Shown here: positions 25,709 to 33,682 of the stretch, one piece after another
Position numbering within the stretch: position 1 is the stretch's first letter
Layout: every line of letters begins with the position of its first letter
Source of the DNA: an uncultured Flavobacteriaceae bacterium
GTDB taxonomy: Bacteria; Bacteroidota; Bacteroidia; Flavobacteriales; Flavobacteriaceae
Reading direction: 5' to 3'
DNA length: 64,000 bases
NCBI GenBank assembly: GCA_947494825.1
Contig: CANLWN010000003.1
Location: 62,001 to 126,000 of the forward strand
Translations under genes and position numbers: made by a program
Notes under the pieces: model-generated
The model's input: the letters and a program-made list of their open reading frames with translations, nothing else
What the model was told of the DNA's origin: nothing
Databases searched by the model: none

Positions 25709-26206
25709 TTAGCCTTTCACATCTTCTAAATACCTTATGTTGAATAGTATTGATGGGTTTCGCTCCTTAAACGAATAAAATGTATCGATGAACTTTCGCA
25801 TTTCTATGCCAAGGGATAAATAATCTTTTGTTTCTGGAATCAACTTTGCTATCGTTATCACGGGATCTTTCCCATGGAATTCGTCAATTTTCAAAAACCC
25901 TTTTCCATTATTGAATTCTAACTTTTTTTCCATACCGTTCGAGGTAAAGTCGTCCTTATCCTGAACAAAAAATAATACATAACCATTATTGTATTCTTGT
26001 TCATTTTTGTTAACGAACTTAAACCAAGAAGGAACAAACTTCAAAGGGTCTACCTGTAGAATTGCATTATTTTTGTATATCATTTCTAATTGAGCCCTCT
26101 CCTTATCTGAATCTTCCATAAATTTTTTTACAAATTCATTGGGGTTGCGAGGAGTCCTGCTACTAACCCGATTTATGAAAGATTGGATAAATTTCATCAT
26201 TGACAT
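25709..26206 (-). CDS. Soluble protein, candidate immunity protein
   Basis: A 165-residue protein with no signal or TM segment, so probably cytosolic. It contains NPNEFVKKFMEDSDKERAQL and NGYVLFFVQDKDDFTSN. No family was recognised. It sits between two repeat units, with almost no coding remnant upstream. Confidence 0.5.
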   Translation of the reverse strand: MSMMKFIQSFINRVSSRTPRNPNEFVKKFMEDSDKERAQLEMIYKNNAILQVDPLKFVPSWFKFVNKNEQEYNNGYVLFFVQDKDDFTSNGMEKKLEFNNGKGFLKIDEFHGKDPVITIAKLIPETKDYLSLGIEMRKFIDTFYSFKERNPSILFNIRYLEDVKG

Positions 26207-26245
26207 TACCTCTTATCTAAAAGTCTAAAATAATATTAATCAGAT

Positions 26246-26306
26246 AACCCCCGCTGCCGCCAGCGTGGACGCCTGCCACCTTTGGAGGGCTGGCGGTAGT
26301 GAGGGC
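26246..26306. repeat. Fused left and right GTAG-family hairpin
   Basis: CCCCGCTGCCGCCAGCG ... GGCTGGCGGTAGTGAGGG. The stem is long, GCCAGC pairing with GCTGGC, with an enlarged loop. Confidence 0.75.
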
Positions 26307-26313
26307 ATTACCT

Positions 26314-27189
26314 TCATTCAGAATTTTTAACGTAAACCTTCTTTTCGAAATAAAATCTATTCTCCCTTACGTTAGTACTATCTTTATAGTACTCAACAAT
26401 TACTCCTCTAATATTGTTTTCTCCAATACTATCGTACCATTTTCCAAAGGCCGCACATCTTTCTTGATTAAATTCGGGAAAAGTGGGTCCGTTTATGGAG
26501 TCGATTGCCAAATTGAAAACGGTATCCAGTTCTATCAATTCCAGATTTGAAAAGTCATTATTGATGGAGTTCCCGTATCCGCTCGATATATAAACTTTAG
26601 CCTTTATCTTAATACCTTTAAAATGTCCTATATCAATACATGCAAGTATTTCTAATGGCTCTTTAATGGAAATAGTATCTGAAAAGACATTGACATCGAT
26701 GATCTTACTTTTCGAAAAAAGAACTCTTTGTTTGTTATCATAAGAAACGGTTTGGTTCAAAAATTCCTCATTTTCAATTATAAAGTACTCATTTTTTATT
26801 TTAAGATCTCCTTCTTTACTATAGCAATACCAGTTTCCAAACTTCTGACCTTTGTTATCAACATAACCAGAATCTTTTATTCTACCAGTTTTATAGTATG
26901 AAACCTTTTTGTTAGAATTTTTGCCGAAAGAAATTACCTCTACCGCAACATTTTCCTGGGCATCATCAAAAAAGTAAAGAGAAGTATCTCGAGGTAGCCC
27001 GTCTCTATAAAAGTGAACTTCTTTAATATTACCACTTGGGTAGTACTCTTTATATTCTCCAGCATACTTACCGCCCTCATGATAGTATTCCCTTAACAAC
27101 CTTCCTTGACCATCGTATTCTCTTTTTAACTTCGAATCACAAGAACATATTATTAAGGAAATAAGTAAGAAAACAATTGGGTACTTCAT
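26314..27189 (-). CDS. YwqK/MORN-like lipoprotein, candidate immunity protein
   Basis: A lipoprotein (lipobox SLIICSC). The first 130 residues are MORN-like repeats of the YwqK antitoxin type: YDGQGRLLREYYHEGGKYAG, YYPSGNIKEVHFYRDG, YYKTGRIKDSGYVDNKGQ. The second half (about 160-290) is a beta-rich domain found again in the protein at 31818-32663, with shared patterns SKIIDV, DTISIKEPLEILA and AFGKWYDSIGENNIRG. YwqK-like repeats are common in immunity proteins of Bacteroidota polymorphic toxins. A second ATG lies at 27201. Confidence 0.7.
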   Translation of the reverse strand: MKYPIVFLLISLIICSCDSKLKREYDGQGRLLREYYHEGGKYAGEYKEYYPSGNIKEVHFYRDGLPRDTSLYFFDDAQENVAVEVISFGKNSNKKVSYYKTGRIKDSGYVDNKGQKFGNWYCYSKEGDLKIKNEYFIIENEEFLNQTVSYDNKQRVLFSKSKIIDVNVFSDTISIKEPLEILACIDIGHFKGIKIKAKVYISSGYGNSINNDFSNLELIELDTVFNLAIDSINGPTFPEFNQERCAAFGKWYDSIGENNIRGVIVEYYKDSTNVRENRFYFEKKVYVKNSE

Positions 27190-27207
27190 TTTTTTCGTCA
27201 TATAAAT

Positions 27208-27376
27208 TTATTTTGGCCTTTTAGTAACAATCCTTCTCCTATTAACATTTTCTAGATTTGTTATTTTTGGCTTATTTGCATATTCTGTAGAATCCTTGGT
27301 GATTTGATCATTATCATTCGATTCAATCACAATTACACTATCTTTCATACATGCTCCTTCATCATCCCATAGATTC
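27208..27376 (-). pseudogene. Remnant of an RHS toxin tail
   Basis: About 55 codons ending in TAA at 27208, just before the YwqK-like gene. The acidic stretch LWDDEGACMKDSVIVIES is followed by a basic end (NRRRIVTKRPK). There is no start at the left boundary, which is a repeat hairpin. Confidence 0.5.
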
Positions 27377-27385
27377 CTCCACTAT

Positions 27386-27532
27386 CGCGAGCGTCCACGC
27401 TCGTGGTATATCAAATATACCACATCCTTTACTCCAAAAGAAAAACCACAACCCCCACTTGGGAGATTGTGGTTTTCCAATCATTTTTGTTGACTAGCTG
27501 AGGTACAGAAAACATTTCCGCGCCATCTGGTC
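27386..27532. repeat. Repeat unit
   Basis: Left hairpin CGAGCGTCCACGCTCG, TCAAATATACCACATCC string, CCACAACCCCC...GATTGTGG at 27446-27475, then a boundary palindrome (AGAAAACATTTCCGCGCC) ending CCATCTGG at 27523-27530, ten bases from the next stop codon. Confidence 0.8.
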
Positions 27533-27540
27533 AAACTATC

Positions 27541-27927
27541 TTAATTAGGGTAGTATTTATTATCACCAAAAAAACTCATCGATATCAACGTATCAAGATT
27601 TTTTCGAGTCAATTGGACTTTTAGGCTTCCAGATAATTTTCTAAGCGTATCATCTTTTTTGATATAATCAAATACCCCACCAGTCTCATCGTCAAATAAA
27701 ATCACCCTTTGCCCATTTTCTTCCTTTAGGATGACTTTATGATAACCGTGTTGCTGCTCATCAATATATTTGTCAAGGACAACACCTGAATAACTTTCTT
27801 TTTTGTAATTTTCAATAATTTTTTCAGGTGGGACTTTCAAGGGAGGTACTTTGATAAAATACCATGCCGCTATCATAATCATTCCAATAGTGATAATTAC
27901 AAACAAAACCTTTCCAAAATGTTTCAC
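27541..27927 (-). CDS. Single-TM protein, candidate immunity protein (GTG start)
   Basis: A 128-residue protein with an anchor (VLFVIITIGMIMIAAWYFI) and a basic soluble part. The start is GTG at 27927, whose G is the last base of the upstream remnant's TAG, so the pair is translationally coupled. No family was recognised. Confidence 0.5.
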   Translation of the reverse strand: MKHFGKVLFVIITIGMIMIAAWYFIKVPPLKVPPEKIIENYKKESYSGVVLDKYIDEQQHGYHKVILKEENGQRVILFDDETGGVFDYIKKDDTLRKLSGSLKVQLTRKNLDTLISMSFFGDNKYYPN

Positions 27928-28082
27928 TAATCTCCTTTTTTATTATTCTTTGAAACTGGTATATAAGTATTTGTAAGCCAATTTACATAACCCAAATCAA
28001 TACCTAAACCAGTAGATGTTGTCAATACCCCGTATGATGAAGTTCTATTGTATCTGGGTTTATTATCATTTTTGTTCTCCAG
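27927..28082 (-). pseudogene. Remnant of an RHS toxin tail
   Basis: About 51 codons ending in TAG at 27927-27929. The peptide reads KPRYNRTSSYGVLTTSTGLG then IDLGYVNWLTNTYIPV, protein-like with no start. Its 5' end is a boundary palindrome. Confidence 0.55.
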
Positions 28083-28111
28083 GGCACGGAAAACATTTCC
28101 GCGCCATCCAG
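28083..28111. repeat. Boundary palindrome alone
   Basis: GGCACGGAAAACATTTCCGCGCC plus CCATCCAG, with no other repeat parts. It lies one base from the stop of the gene at 28113 and directly against the next toxin-tail remnant, so it is the whole junction between two cassettes. Confidence 0.8.
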
Positions 28112-28112
28112 A

Positions 28113-28814
28113 TTAACTACCGGCCACAAATAATTCGATATTGTCCTTAACTACTAAATTAGTTAGGCTCTGAGATAACAATTTTTCTACTAAGGAGTTT
28201 GAAAAAAACAACTCTGAAGTCCCTTGTAGATTGATAATGCCATTATTTTGATACTTTTTTGAAATAACTATTTTTTCCCACCTGATAAATGCATTAGACT
28301 TTAGCAACTCCCGATATTGTCCATGATTAGCTACATCAAAATAACGCCTATTACCAGTAAGAAGATCCTTTTCTGGGAACAGTAGGGATTTTGAGAAATC
28401 AATTTCAGAACTTGGTATCATTGGAACAAAGAACAAATAGTAATCAAGATCAAGACCCTTAACATCTATCTTAAACAAATGAAATTCATTGCTTTCCACC
28501 ATTTCATTTATTAAACAATCAACAAAATTTTGACTTACAATATACTTAAATCCAAAAATAAACGGAGAAAAACCCATAATATCAGTAGGTTTAGCTTTTT
28601 TCAAAAGCTTGCCAGTTAAGCATTTTATTTTTAACTGAAATATTTGTTCTTGTACTCTTAAGAATTCCCAAACATCAATCTCATTAAAAAAACGTTCTAT
28701 CTGGGTATAATTAGGATTATTTTTTAGGTTTTTTTCATCAATCTTAACTTGATACAAACCGTTAGTCACACCTATTACTTTAGGTTCAGAGGAAATACCT
28801 ATTTGCTTAAACAT
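28113..28814 (-). CDS. Soluble protein, candidate immunity protein (possibly Imm11/Imm43-like)
   Basis: A 233-residue protein with no signal peptide. GFSPFIFGFKYIVSQNFVDC, then a domain with YYLFFVPMIPSSEIDFSKS and SLLFPEKDLLTGNRRYFDV, resembles large cytosolic immunity proteins of the Imm11/DUF1629 or Imm43 type in general build. I cannot confirm which. ATG 28814 is preferred over TTG 28817. The repeat unit begins about 20 bases upstream, so its toxin is lost. Confidence 0.5.
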   Translation of the reverse strand: MFKQIGISSEPKVIGVTNGLYQVKIDEKNLKNNPNYTQIERFFNEIDVWEFLRVQEQIFQLKIKCLTGKLLKKAKPTDIMGFSPFIFGFKYIVSQNFVDCLINEMVESNEFHLFKIDVKGLDLDYYLFFVPMIPSSEIDFSKSLLFPEKDLLTGNRRYFDVANHGQYRELLKSNAFIRWEKIVISKKYQNNGIINLQGTSELFFSNSLVEKLLSQSLTNLVVKDNIELFVAGS

Positions 28815-28833
28815 CAATTCATATTTAATGGCC

Positions 28834-29000
28834 TACGCTGCCACCACGCCTAGGCGTGGTTGCCTTCCAAATATACAGCATCCTTAACTCCAAAGAAAAA
28901 ACCACAACCCCACTTGGGAGATTGTGGCTTTCATCATTTTTGCTTACTCTGCCGGAACCATCACGCCAGGGCGTGGCGGTAGTGGGCGCTAGCGGGGTTG
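28834..29000. repeat. Repeat unit
   Basis: Left hairpin CCACGCCTAGGCGTGG at 28842-28858, CAAATATACAGCATCC string, CCACAACCCC...GATTGTGG at 28900-28927, right hairpin ACGCCAGGGCGT plus GGTAG at 28963-28983. The repeat supplies the last codons and stop of the gene at 28989. Confidence 0.8.
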
Positions 29001-29294
29001 GGAAAGCCAAATTGAGTCATTCGCTTTTTTTGTATAATTGTATGATAACTCTTTATTTCCGAATAGTTTATATTTAACATAAATAACCCCGTTTTTTTCT
29101 TTAAAATCTTCTTCATAATAATTTAAAACTTTTTCAAGATTAATATAAAATTGAGGAGGAAAATTTTCTTGACTTATTACATACTCCTGAGTATTAAATT
29201 CAACAGGATAAAATTGCACATACTTATTAATCCAATACAAGTATGAACTGACCACTAGTACTAACAACAAAAAAATAATCGCTTTTTTTTTCAT
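28989..29294 (-). CDS. Single-TM protein, candidate immunity protein
   Basis: A 101-residue protein with an N-terminal anchor (IIFLLLVLVVSSYLYWI) and a short tyrosine-rich domain. The last codons (LSQPR and TAG) are written by repeat sequence, so the native C-terminus may have been lost when the repeat inserted. A toxin-tail remnant ends three bases upstream. Confidence 0.45.
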   Translation of the reverse strand: MKKKAIIFLLLVLVVSSYLYWINKYVQFYPVEFNTQEYVISQENFPPQFYINLEKVLNYYEEDFKEKNGVIYVKYKLFGNKELSYNYTKKANDSIWLSQPR

Positions 29295-29297
29295 TTT

Positions 29298-29352
29298 CTA
29301 GTCTAAATCTATTGATATATAACTCCCTGCTCTCGCATGAGGCGTACCATGC
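29298..29352 (-). pseudogene. Short toxin-tail remnant
   Basis: GHGTPHARAGSYISIDLD then TAG, ending three bases before the next ATG and starting in a repeat hairpin. It is short, but the same position recurs through the array. Confidence 0.35.
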
Positions 29353-29534
29353 CCCGCCGATGCCGCTAGCCCTCCAAAGGCGGGCAGGCGTCCACGCTCG
29401 TGGTATATCAAATATACAGCATCTTTGACTCCAAAAGAAAAACCACAACCCCCTACTAGGGAGATTGTGGCTTTAATCATTTTTGCTTACTCTTGCTGGA
29501 ACCACCAGCTACAAGCTGGCGGTAGCGGGGGGCA
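29353..29534. repeat. Repeat unit
   Basis: Left hairpin with enlarged loop (GCTAGCCCTCC...CCACGCTCGTGG), TCAAATATACAGCATC string, CCACAACCCC...GATTGTGG at 29444-29469, right hairpin CCAGCTACAAGCTGG plus GGTAGCGGGG at 29504-29530. Confidence 0.8.
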
Positions 29535-29579
29535 GTTGGATTATGAAACTTATAGTTCCTGCTCATAATCCAAAAATAC

Positions 29580-29606
29580 AAAAGCCGTTGCAATCAACGG
29601 CCTTTG
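29580..29606 (-). terminator. Hairpin with T-tract on the minus strand
   Basis: A perfect 7-bp stem GCCGTTG/CAACGGC (29584-29590, 29595-29601), followed on the minus strand by TTTTG. It could end transcripts from the lipoprotein gene at 29712. Confidence 0.55.
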
Positions 29607-29633
29607 TAGCATATATTTTGTTTAGCATTACCA

Positions 29634-29680
29634 TTACCACGAGCGTGGACGCTCGCGGTAGCGGGGAGGGGGCTAGCGGT
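29634..29680. repeat. Right GTAG hairpin plus partial copy
   Basis: CGAGCGTGGACGCTCG plus GGTAGCGGGG, then a truncated GGGCTAGCGGTAGCG. Confidence 0.75.
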
Positions 29681-29711
29681 AGCGTGGGAACTCTCAACTT
29701 TACAGCTCACA

Positions 29712-30020
29712 TTATTGTTCTACCTGCTTTTTACCACATTGTTCATTCAGCCAACCATCCCACCTATCAACATCTTCTTGGGTAACTATAAATTTTCCGA
29801 GAATATTTCCTTGGTCAGCACTCTTAATCCCGGATTGGGACTCTAAAAATTCTATCCTCTTTTCTATTTCTGATGTTGAATATGAACTGCTGTCATCTAG
29901 AGCATATTTCCTAAGATATTCAAGGTTTTCCTTGAATTCCTCATTGCAATCTTGTTTATTATACCAATTGCAAGAAGGAATTACGACCATCCAAAAAATA
30001 AAAATCAGCGCTTTTTTCAT
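29712..30020 (-). CDS. Lipoprotein, probable immunity protein of the orphan toxin at 30017
   Basis: A 102-residue protein with a lipobox at VVIPSC. The rest is helical and acidic (SYSTSEIEKRIEFLESQSG). Its ATG overlaps the toxin stop as ATGA, the tight coupling typical of toxin/immunity pairs. A periplasmic lipoprotein would protect against a toxin acting outside the cytoplasm. Confidence 0.65.
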   Translation of the reverse strand: MKKALIFIFWMVVIPSCNWYNKQDCNEEFKENLEYLRKYALDDSSSYSTSEIEKRIEFLESQSGIKSADQGNILGKFIVTQEDVDRWDGWLNEQCGKKQVEQ

Positions 30021-30790
30021 TGTTTTACCTCTAAAATTGAACGATTTGTTAAATCAATAGTTATTCTCATGTACTGGACTCCATTACTGGTTTCATAGGG
30101 GATAATAAGAATCCTGTTCCCTCTATTTATTTGTCGATTTTCTAATCTTTTATTACCACTTATAGAAGTTTGTACTTCAAGAGCAGTTCTATGTGCTGGG
30201 ATAAAGTCCGATACCCCATTAATCTGTTTTTCATATTGCTCTGCTAACTCATGTACAATCACGGATGCAGAACTTTCCAAAGGCCCTTTTCCATATTTTT
30301 CGATATCAGTCAAATCCAAGTTTCCGGTTGCAAAACTTCCTCCCAAGGTCGCGGACGACTGATCAGAAATAGATAATTCAATTGTATTTTCATCTGCAAA
30401 CAACTTTTCTAAATATTTTGCAAGGTTAGTTGCAAATTTGGAAGCCTCGCCTACTTTATCCGTTTTAGTTATGAATAATTCTCCTGAGTCAGTAATATCT
30501 ACTTCGTTAAAGCCTTCTAATTCGTCGTTCAAGATGTTCAGCAATCGTTGAACGTTGTCTGATGGTTCACAATTTTCATTACAAACATCGCCATCCTCAT
30601 CCTTAATAATTACTTTGTCATCTTCATCTTCTTCTTCCGCATCCTCTCTTTCTTCTCCCAGTTGATCTGCATAATCCACTGCTTCATTCGAGGTTTGTCC
30701 ATACCATCTGGGTGTCTTTCCGTCTGGATCAATAAACACTATGGGATTATCAAACCCCCCAGCTGCCGCCAGCGTCCACGCTGGTGGCAT
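30017..30790 (-). CDS. Orphan RHS C-terminal toxin domain (putative zinc peptidase-like)
   Basis: A 257-codon frame whose first 11 residues are repeat sequence. RHS-derived protein begins near 30757 with GFDNPIVFIDPDGKTPRWYG, the conserved junction that ends RHS cores (NPIxFIDPDG). An acidic linker follows (about 55-70). The C-terminal domain has ASVIVHELAEQYEKQ and later FIPAHRTALEVQ, an HExxE...H arrangement reminiscent of metallopeptidase toxins. With no RHS core or signal peptide it is a displaced tail; it may be silent unless recombined. The immunity gene overlaps its stop. Confidence 0.75.
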   Translation of the reverse strand: MPPAWTLAAAGGFDNPIVFIDPDGKTPRWYGQTSNEAVDYADQLGEEREDAEEEDEDDKVIIKDEDGDVCNENCEPSDNVQRLLNILNDELEGFNEVDITDSGELFITKTDKVGEASKFATNLAKYLEKLFADENTIELSISDQSSATLGGSFATGNLDLTDIEKYGKGPLESSASVIVHELAEQYEKQINGVSDFIPAHRTALEVQTSISGNKRLENRQINRGNRILIIPYETSNGVQYMRITIDLTNRSILEVKQ

Positions 30791-30945
30791 TCCAAATATA
30801 AGTCAATCTTTTCCTGCAACAGAAAAGCCACAACCCCCACTTGGAAGATTGTGGCTTTAACCATTTTTTGTTGACTCTTCCGGAACCATCACGCCAAGGC
30901 GTGACGGTAGCTGGGCAAGGCACGGAAAACATTTCCGCGCCATTA
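30757..30945. repeat. Repeat unit inserted at an RHS core/toxin junction
   Basis: Left hairpin CCAGCGTCCACGCTGG at 30767-30784, CCACAACCCCC...GATTGTGG hairpin at 30828-30856, right hairpin ACGCC..GGCGT plus GGTAG at 30888-30911, boundary palindrome GGCACGGAAA...TTTCCGCGCC at 30918-30942. Confidence 0.85.
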
Positions 30946-31023
30946 GTTCTTATTAAGCTCGTTAAAAACCAAAGCCAAGAAATAAAAACATTTCTTCTCT
31001 ACTCCATTCTTATAAAAACAGAT

Positions 31024-31031
31024 TACATTTG
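31024..31031 (+). promoter_or_regulatory. Bacteroidota -7 box for the DUF922 gene
   Basis: TACATTTG is a full match to TAnnTTTG, 25 bases before the TTG start at 31057. No clear -33 element. Confidence 0.5.
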
Positions 31032-31056
31032 AAATTATATTTCAATAAAGTGATTC

Positions 31057-31785
31057 TTGAAAAAGAAAGCAACATTAATAATTATTTCTCTCACAATCCT
31101 TTCTCTAATTCTCAAATTAGACTTTGAATACTACAACTTTGTTCTTCCACTTCTCTTGTCTGTTGCTTTGGCATACCTTATTAAAAAGGGACAAATTACA
31201 GCTAAGTATAGATTAAGCTTTGGACTTCTAATAATAATTAATCTTTTTTGTATACTAACCTCAGATGAATTTGTCTATAAATTATTGAATAATGATATTT
31301 ACTATTGGTCTGAAAGAGAATTGCAACTTTCAGATTTTCAAGGAATACCAGATTCAAAATCAGAAGTATCTGCAACCGTTTTTCCGAGAATTATTGGTAA
31401 ACTAAATAAAGTCTACAATTATCCTCCTGCCATAGTTTTTGCCTCGAATGAAAGTCACAAATCTTGGATAAAGGCCTCTCTTTTTGATACCACAGAACAG
31501 CAACAAATAGCACTTAGCCGTCTTTTAAGGCATGAAAAACTTCATCTTAGTATCACGGAAATATTTACTCGTATGGCACAAGATAGCTTAAACAAAATGA
31601 TATTTTCTTCCTCAATAGAGAAATACAAACTCATTGAGTATTACTATAATCAATCCGATAGTATTCAAGATGTTTTTGATGATCAAACTAATCATGGTAC
31701 TAATCTTCAAAAGAACAAGGAATGGGAATTCAGAGTACAATCAAGTCTAAATTCATCAATTGTTTTAAAGAATGGCATTAATTAA
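31057..31785 (+). CDS. Membrane protein with DUF922-like putative metalloprotease domain
   Basis: A 242-residue protein from a TTG start. Three TM helices lie in the first 80 residues. The rest matches the DUF922 pattern: YYWSERELQLSDFQGIPDS opening, HEKLHLSITEIFTRM (an HExxH site near residue 160) and the closing DDQTNHGTNLQKNKEWE. DUF922 proteins are thought to be zinc-dependent peptidases. It is the only intact gene on the plus strand within the array and has its own promoter-like box. Whether it is effector, immunity or passenger is unknown. Confidence 0.7.
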   Translation: MKKKATLIIISLTILSLILKLDFEYYNFVLPLLLSVALAYLIKKGQITAKYRLSFGLLIIINLFCILTSDEFVYKLLNNDIYYWSERELQLSDFQGIPDSKSEVSATVFPRIIGKLNKVYNYPPAIVFASNESHKSWIKASLFDTTEQQQIALSRLLRHEKLHLSITEIFTRMAQDSLNKMIFSSSIEKYKLIEYYYNQSDSIQDVFDDQTNHGTNLQKNKEWEFRVQSSLNSSIVLKNGIN

Positions 31786-31817
31786 ATAGAATACTTATTT
31801 TTGAGAAGTTTATAAGG

Positions 31818-32663
31818 CTATTTGATACTATCCTTTACATAAATCGGTTTCTCAAAATAAGTTTTGTTCGCTTTAAATGGTATCAAACTTATGTCTTTGT
31901 GTTTTTTTTCTTTTCCTTCGTAATATCCATAATATTCCACAGCTATACCTCTTATAACTTTGTTGCCGGGAGTCTTAAACCATTTACCAAAGGCCACTAA
32001 ATATTGTCTATTAAGTTCATCCTCAAAATATTGTGCATTCAATGTATCTTGTTCAACATCATAGAAAGTGTCTTTCAAAATTTTGTCCTCATTGTTGAAA
32101 TTTTCATCAAAAAGACTTTCATAACCCTCGGATAGTACAAGCTTCAAACGAGAGTTCTTGCCTTTGAACAGATTAGACCGAAGATATGCTACCGCCCTGA
32201 CCGGTTCGTTGAGTGATATTGTATCCTTATTGAGCAGGATTTCAACAATCTTGCTTTTCTCGAAAATTGTATCCCCCTCTTTGTTCAGAACCCAATTTTG
32301 ATTTAGATATTCTTTATCTTTAATATTAACAAACTCTTTTATTGATTCTAATTTCGCTTCATTATCATAAAAGTTCCAATTGCCTAATCTAATACCATTA
32401 TCATCTATCCTACCTTTGGATTTAATAGAACCATTTATATGGTAGGTTTCTTTCCGGTTTAGTGAGTCTTGATAAAAGGATTTTGATAACACTAAATTTT
32501 TAATCTCACGACTATAACTAATACTAGAATCTAATTTATTATCTATGTCATAGTAATGGCAGACCTTTAAGTTGCCATTACTATGATACTCCTTAATACA
32601 ATTTTCCCTAGTTTGACAAGAAATTAAACATATACAAATCAGGAATGTAAAACCAATTTTCAT
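31818..32663 (-). CDS. YwqK/MORN-like lipoprotein, probable immunity protein
   Basis: A 281-residue protein with a lipobox at CICLISC. It has N-terminal MORN-like repeats (EYHSNGNLKVCHYYDIDNKL, YHINGSIKSKGRIDDNGI) and the same C-terminal beta domain as the protein at 26314-27189 (SKIVEI, DTISLNEPVRAVA, AFGKWFKTPGNKVIRG). It starts four bases after the orphan toxin tail stop at 32668. Two cassettes with related immunity proteins but unrelated toxin scraps suggest diversification. Confidence 0.7.
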   Translation of the reverse strand: MKIGFTFLICICLISCQTRENCIKEYHSNGNLKVCHYYDIDNKLDSSISYSREIKNLVLSKSFYQDSLNRKETYHINGSIKSKGRIDDNGIRLGNWNFYDNEAKLESIKEFVNIKDKEYLNQNWVLNKEGDTIFEKSKIVEILLNKDTISLNEPVRAVAYLRSNLFKGKNSRLKLVLSEGYESLFDENFNNEDKILKDTFYDVEQDTLNAQYFEDELNRQYLVAFGKWFKTPGNKVIRGIAVEYYGYYEGKEKKHKDISLIPFKANKTYFEKPIYVKDSIK

Positions 32664-32667
32664 TTTA

Positions 32668-33159
32668 TCAATTTTTTTTCTTTGGTGGAATTACTTTCAC
32701 ACTATCAAGTTTTTTCTTAAAACCACGTTGAAAGGCCCCAGGAGAACTCCTTACCTCATCAGCAATTCGAGCAGCATGGGCTGAATCCTTAGTTGTAACA
32801 TTACTTGTTGTCTTCCTTCTTGAGTGTCCATCCCGAAATGCTTTGTCAGACTCATAATAAATGATTACATTAAAAGAATCCTCATCAATTGGGGGGCTCG
32901 GCTCAGGTACAGTTTTAGTATCGGAATGAGATTCATCTTCACTGCCTAATCCAGAACCCGGAGCGGTTTTACGATCTTTGGGGCCTTTCTTAAATCGTCT
33001 GGACACTACCAGCAAATCAAGAAATGCATCTATTTCCACTTCAGGAGGTGGGGGTGATCCATCCGCTTGTTCCTTTGGTTCCGCTATTCCTTCTTTCCCA
33101 TCTTTCGAAGTAAAGTTTACCCACGCTGCCGCCAGTTTGCAACTGGTGGTGCCCTCCAA
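32668..33159 (-). CDS. Orphan toxin-tail domain
   Basis: A 163-codon frame; the first 12 residues are repeat sequence, and native protein starts near 33123 (WVNFTSKDGKEGIAEPKE). A Pro/acidic linker follows, then a basic C-terminal domain of about 75 residues (SFNVIIYYESDKAFRDGHSR ... FKKKLDSVKVIPPKKKN). No toxin family was recognised. It has no signal or RHS core of its own, so it is probably a displaced cassette paired with the downstream YwqK-like lipoprotein. Confidence 0.55.
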   Translation of the reverse strand: MEGTTSCKLAAAWVNFTSKDGKEGIAEPKEQADGSPPPPEVEIDAFLDLLVVSRRFKKGPKDRKTAPGSGLGSEDESHSDTKTVPEPSPPIDEDSFNVIIYYESDKAFRDGHSRRKTTSNVTTKDSAHAARIADEVRSSPGAFQRGFKKKLDSVKVIPPKKKN

Positions 33160-33278
33160 ATATACAGCATCCTTAACTCCAAAGAAAAAACCACAACCCC
33201 CACTAGGGAGATTGTGGTTTTAACCATTTTTGTTTACTCTGCCGGAACCACTAGCTACAAGCTAGCGGTAGCGGGGGA
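33121..33278. repeat. Repeat unit
   Basis: Left hairpin CCAGTTTGCAACTGG at 33132-33147, CAAATATACAGCATCC string, CCACAACCCCC...GATTGTGG at 33190-33218, right hairpin CTAGCTACAAGCTAG plus GGTAGCGGGG at 33249-33275. Its left stem differs in sequence from its right stem, and both pair perfectly. Confidence 0.85.
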
Positions 33279-33288
33279 GGTTCTTATT

Positions 33289-33585
33289 TCATTTTTTTTC
33301 TAACCAATAAGGTTTTATTTTATTATCATTATCCTCTTTACTTTTACGTAAATCAATTCCTTTTACATTTAAATATAAAATAAAACGGGTAAAACCTTCA
33401 GGGTAACTGTCATCATATCTTAATATTGTTCCTTTTTTAAGAGTACCAACTTCACCAATGTAAGTATCCTCATTTAAAATGAAATATGAAAAATCAGGCT
33501 TTAAAAACCAAAAATTAAATATAGAAGATAGTAATACTCCAATAATAACTCCAGTGATTCCATAAATTAATTTATTTTTTTTCAT
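33289..33585 (-). CDS. Single-TM protein, candidate immunity protein
   Basis: A 98-residue protein with an N-terminal anchor (IYGITGVIIGVLLSSIFNFW) and a short beta-rich domain (GTLKKGTILRYDDSYPEGFT). No family was recognised. A toxin-tail remnant ends ten bases upstream. Confidence 0.5.
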   Translation of the reverse strand: MKKNKLIYGITGVIIGVLLSSIFNFWFLKPDFSYFILNEDTYIGEVGTLKKGTILRYDDSYPEGFTRFILYLNVKGIDLRKSKEDNDNKIKPYWLEKK

Positions 33586-33595
33586 TTGTCTAAAA

Positions 33596-33682
33596 TTAAT
33601 TCTTATTTCTTTCTTTTTTTATTCTGTCTCTTGCAGCTCGTATTTTTTCCATTAGCTCGTCTGCAGTCTTTATTGCCCTACG
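33596..33682 (-). pseudogene. Remnant of an RHS toxin tail
   Basis: About 28 codons ending in TAA: RAIKTADELMEKIRAARDRI then KKERNKN, a basic helix. No start codon; it begins at a repeat hairpin. Confidence 0.4.

Noticed and set aside
29227-29448. 73-residue frame including LYINRFRLENEKKSDYFFVV
   Set aside because: It reads through the start of the single-TM gene in another frame; the upstream half is repeat sequence.
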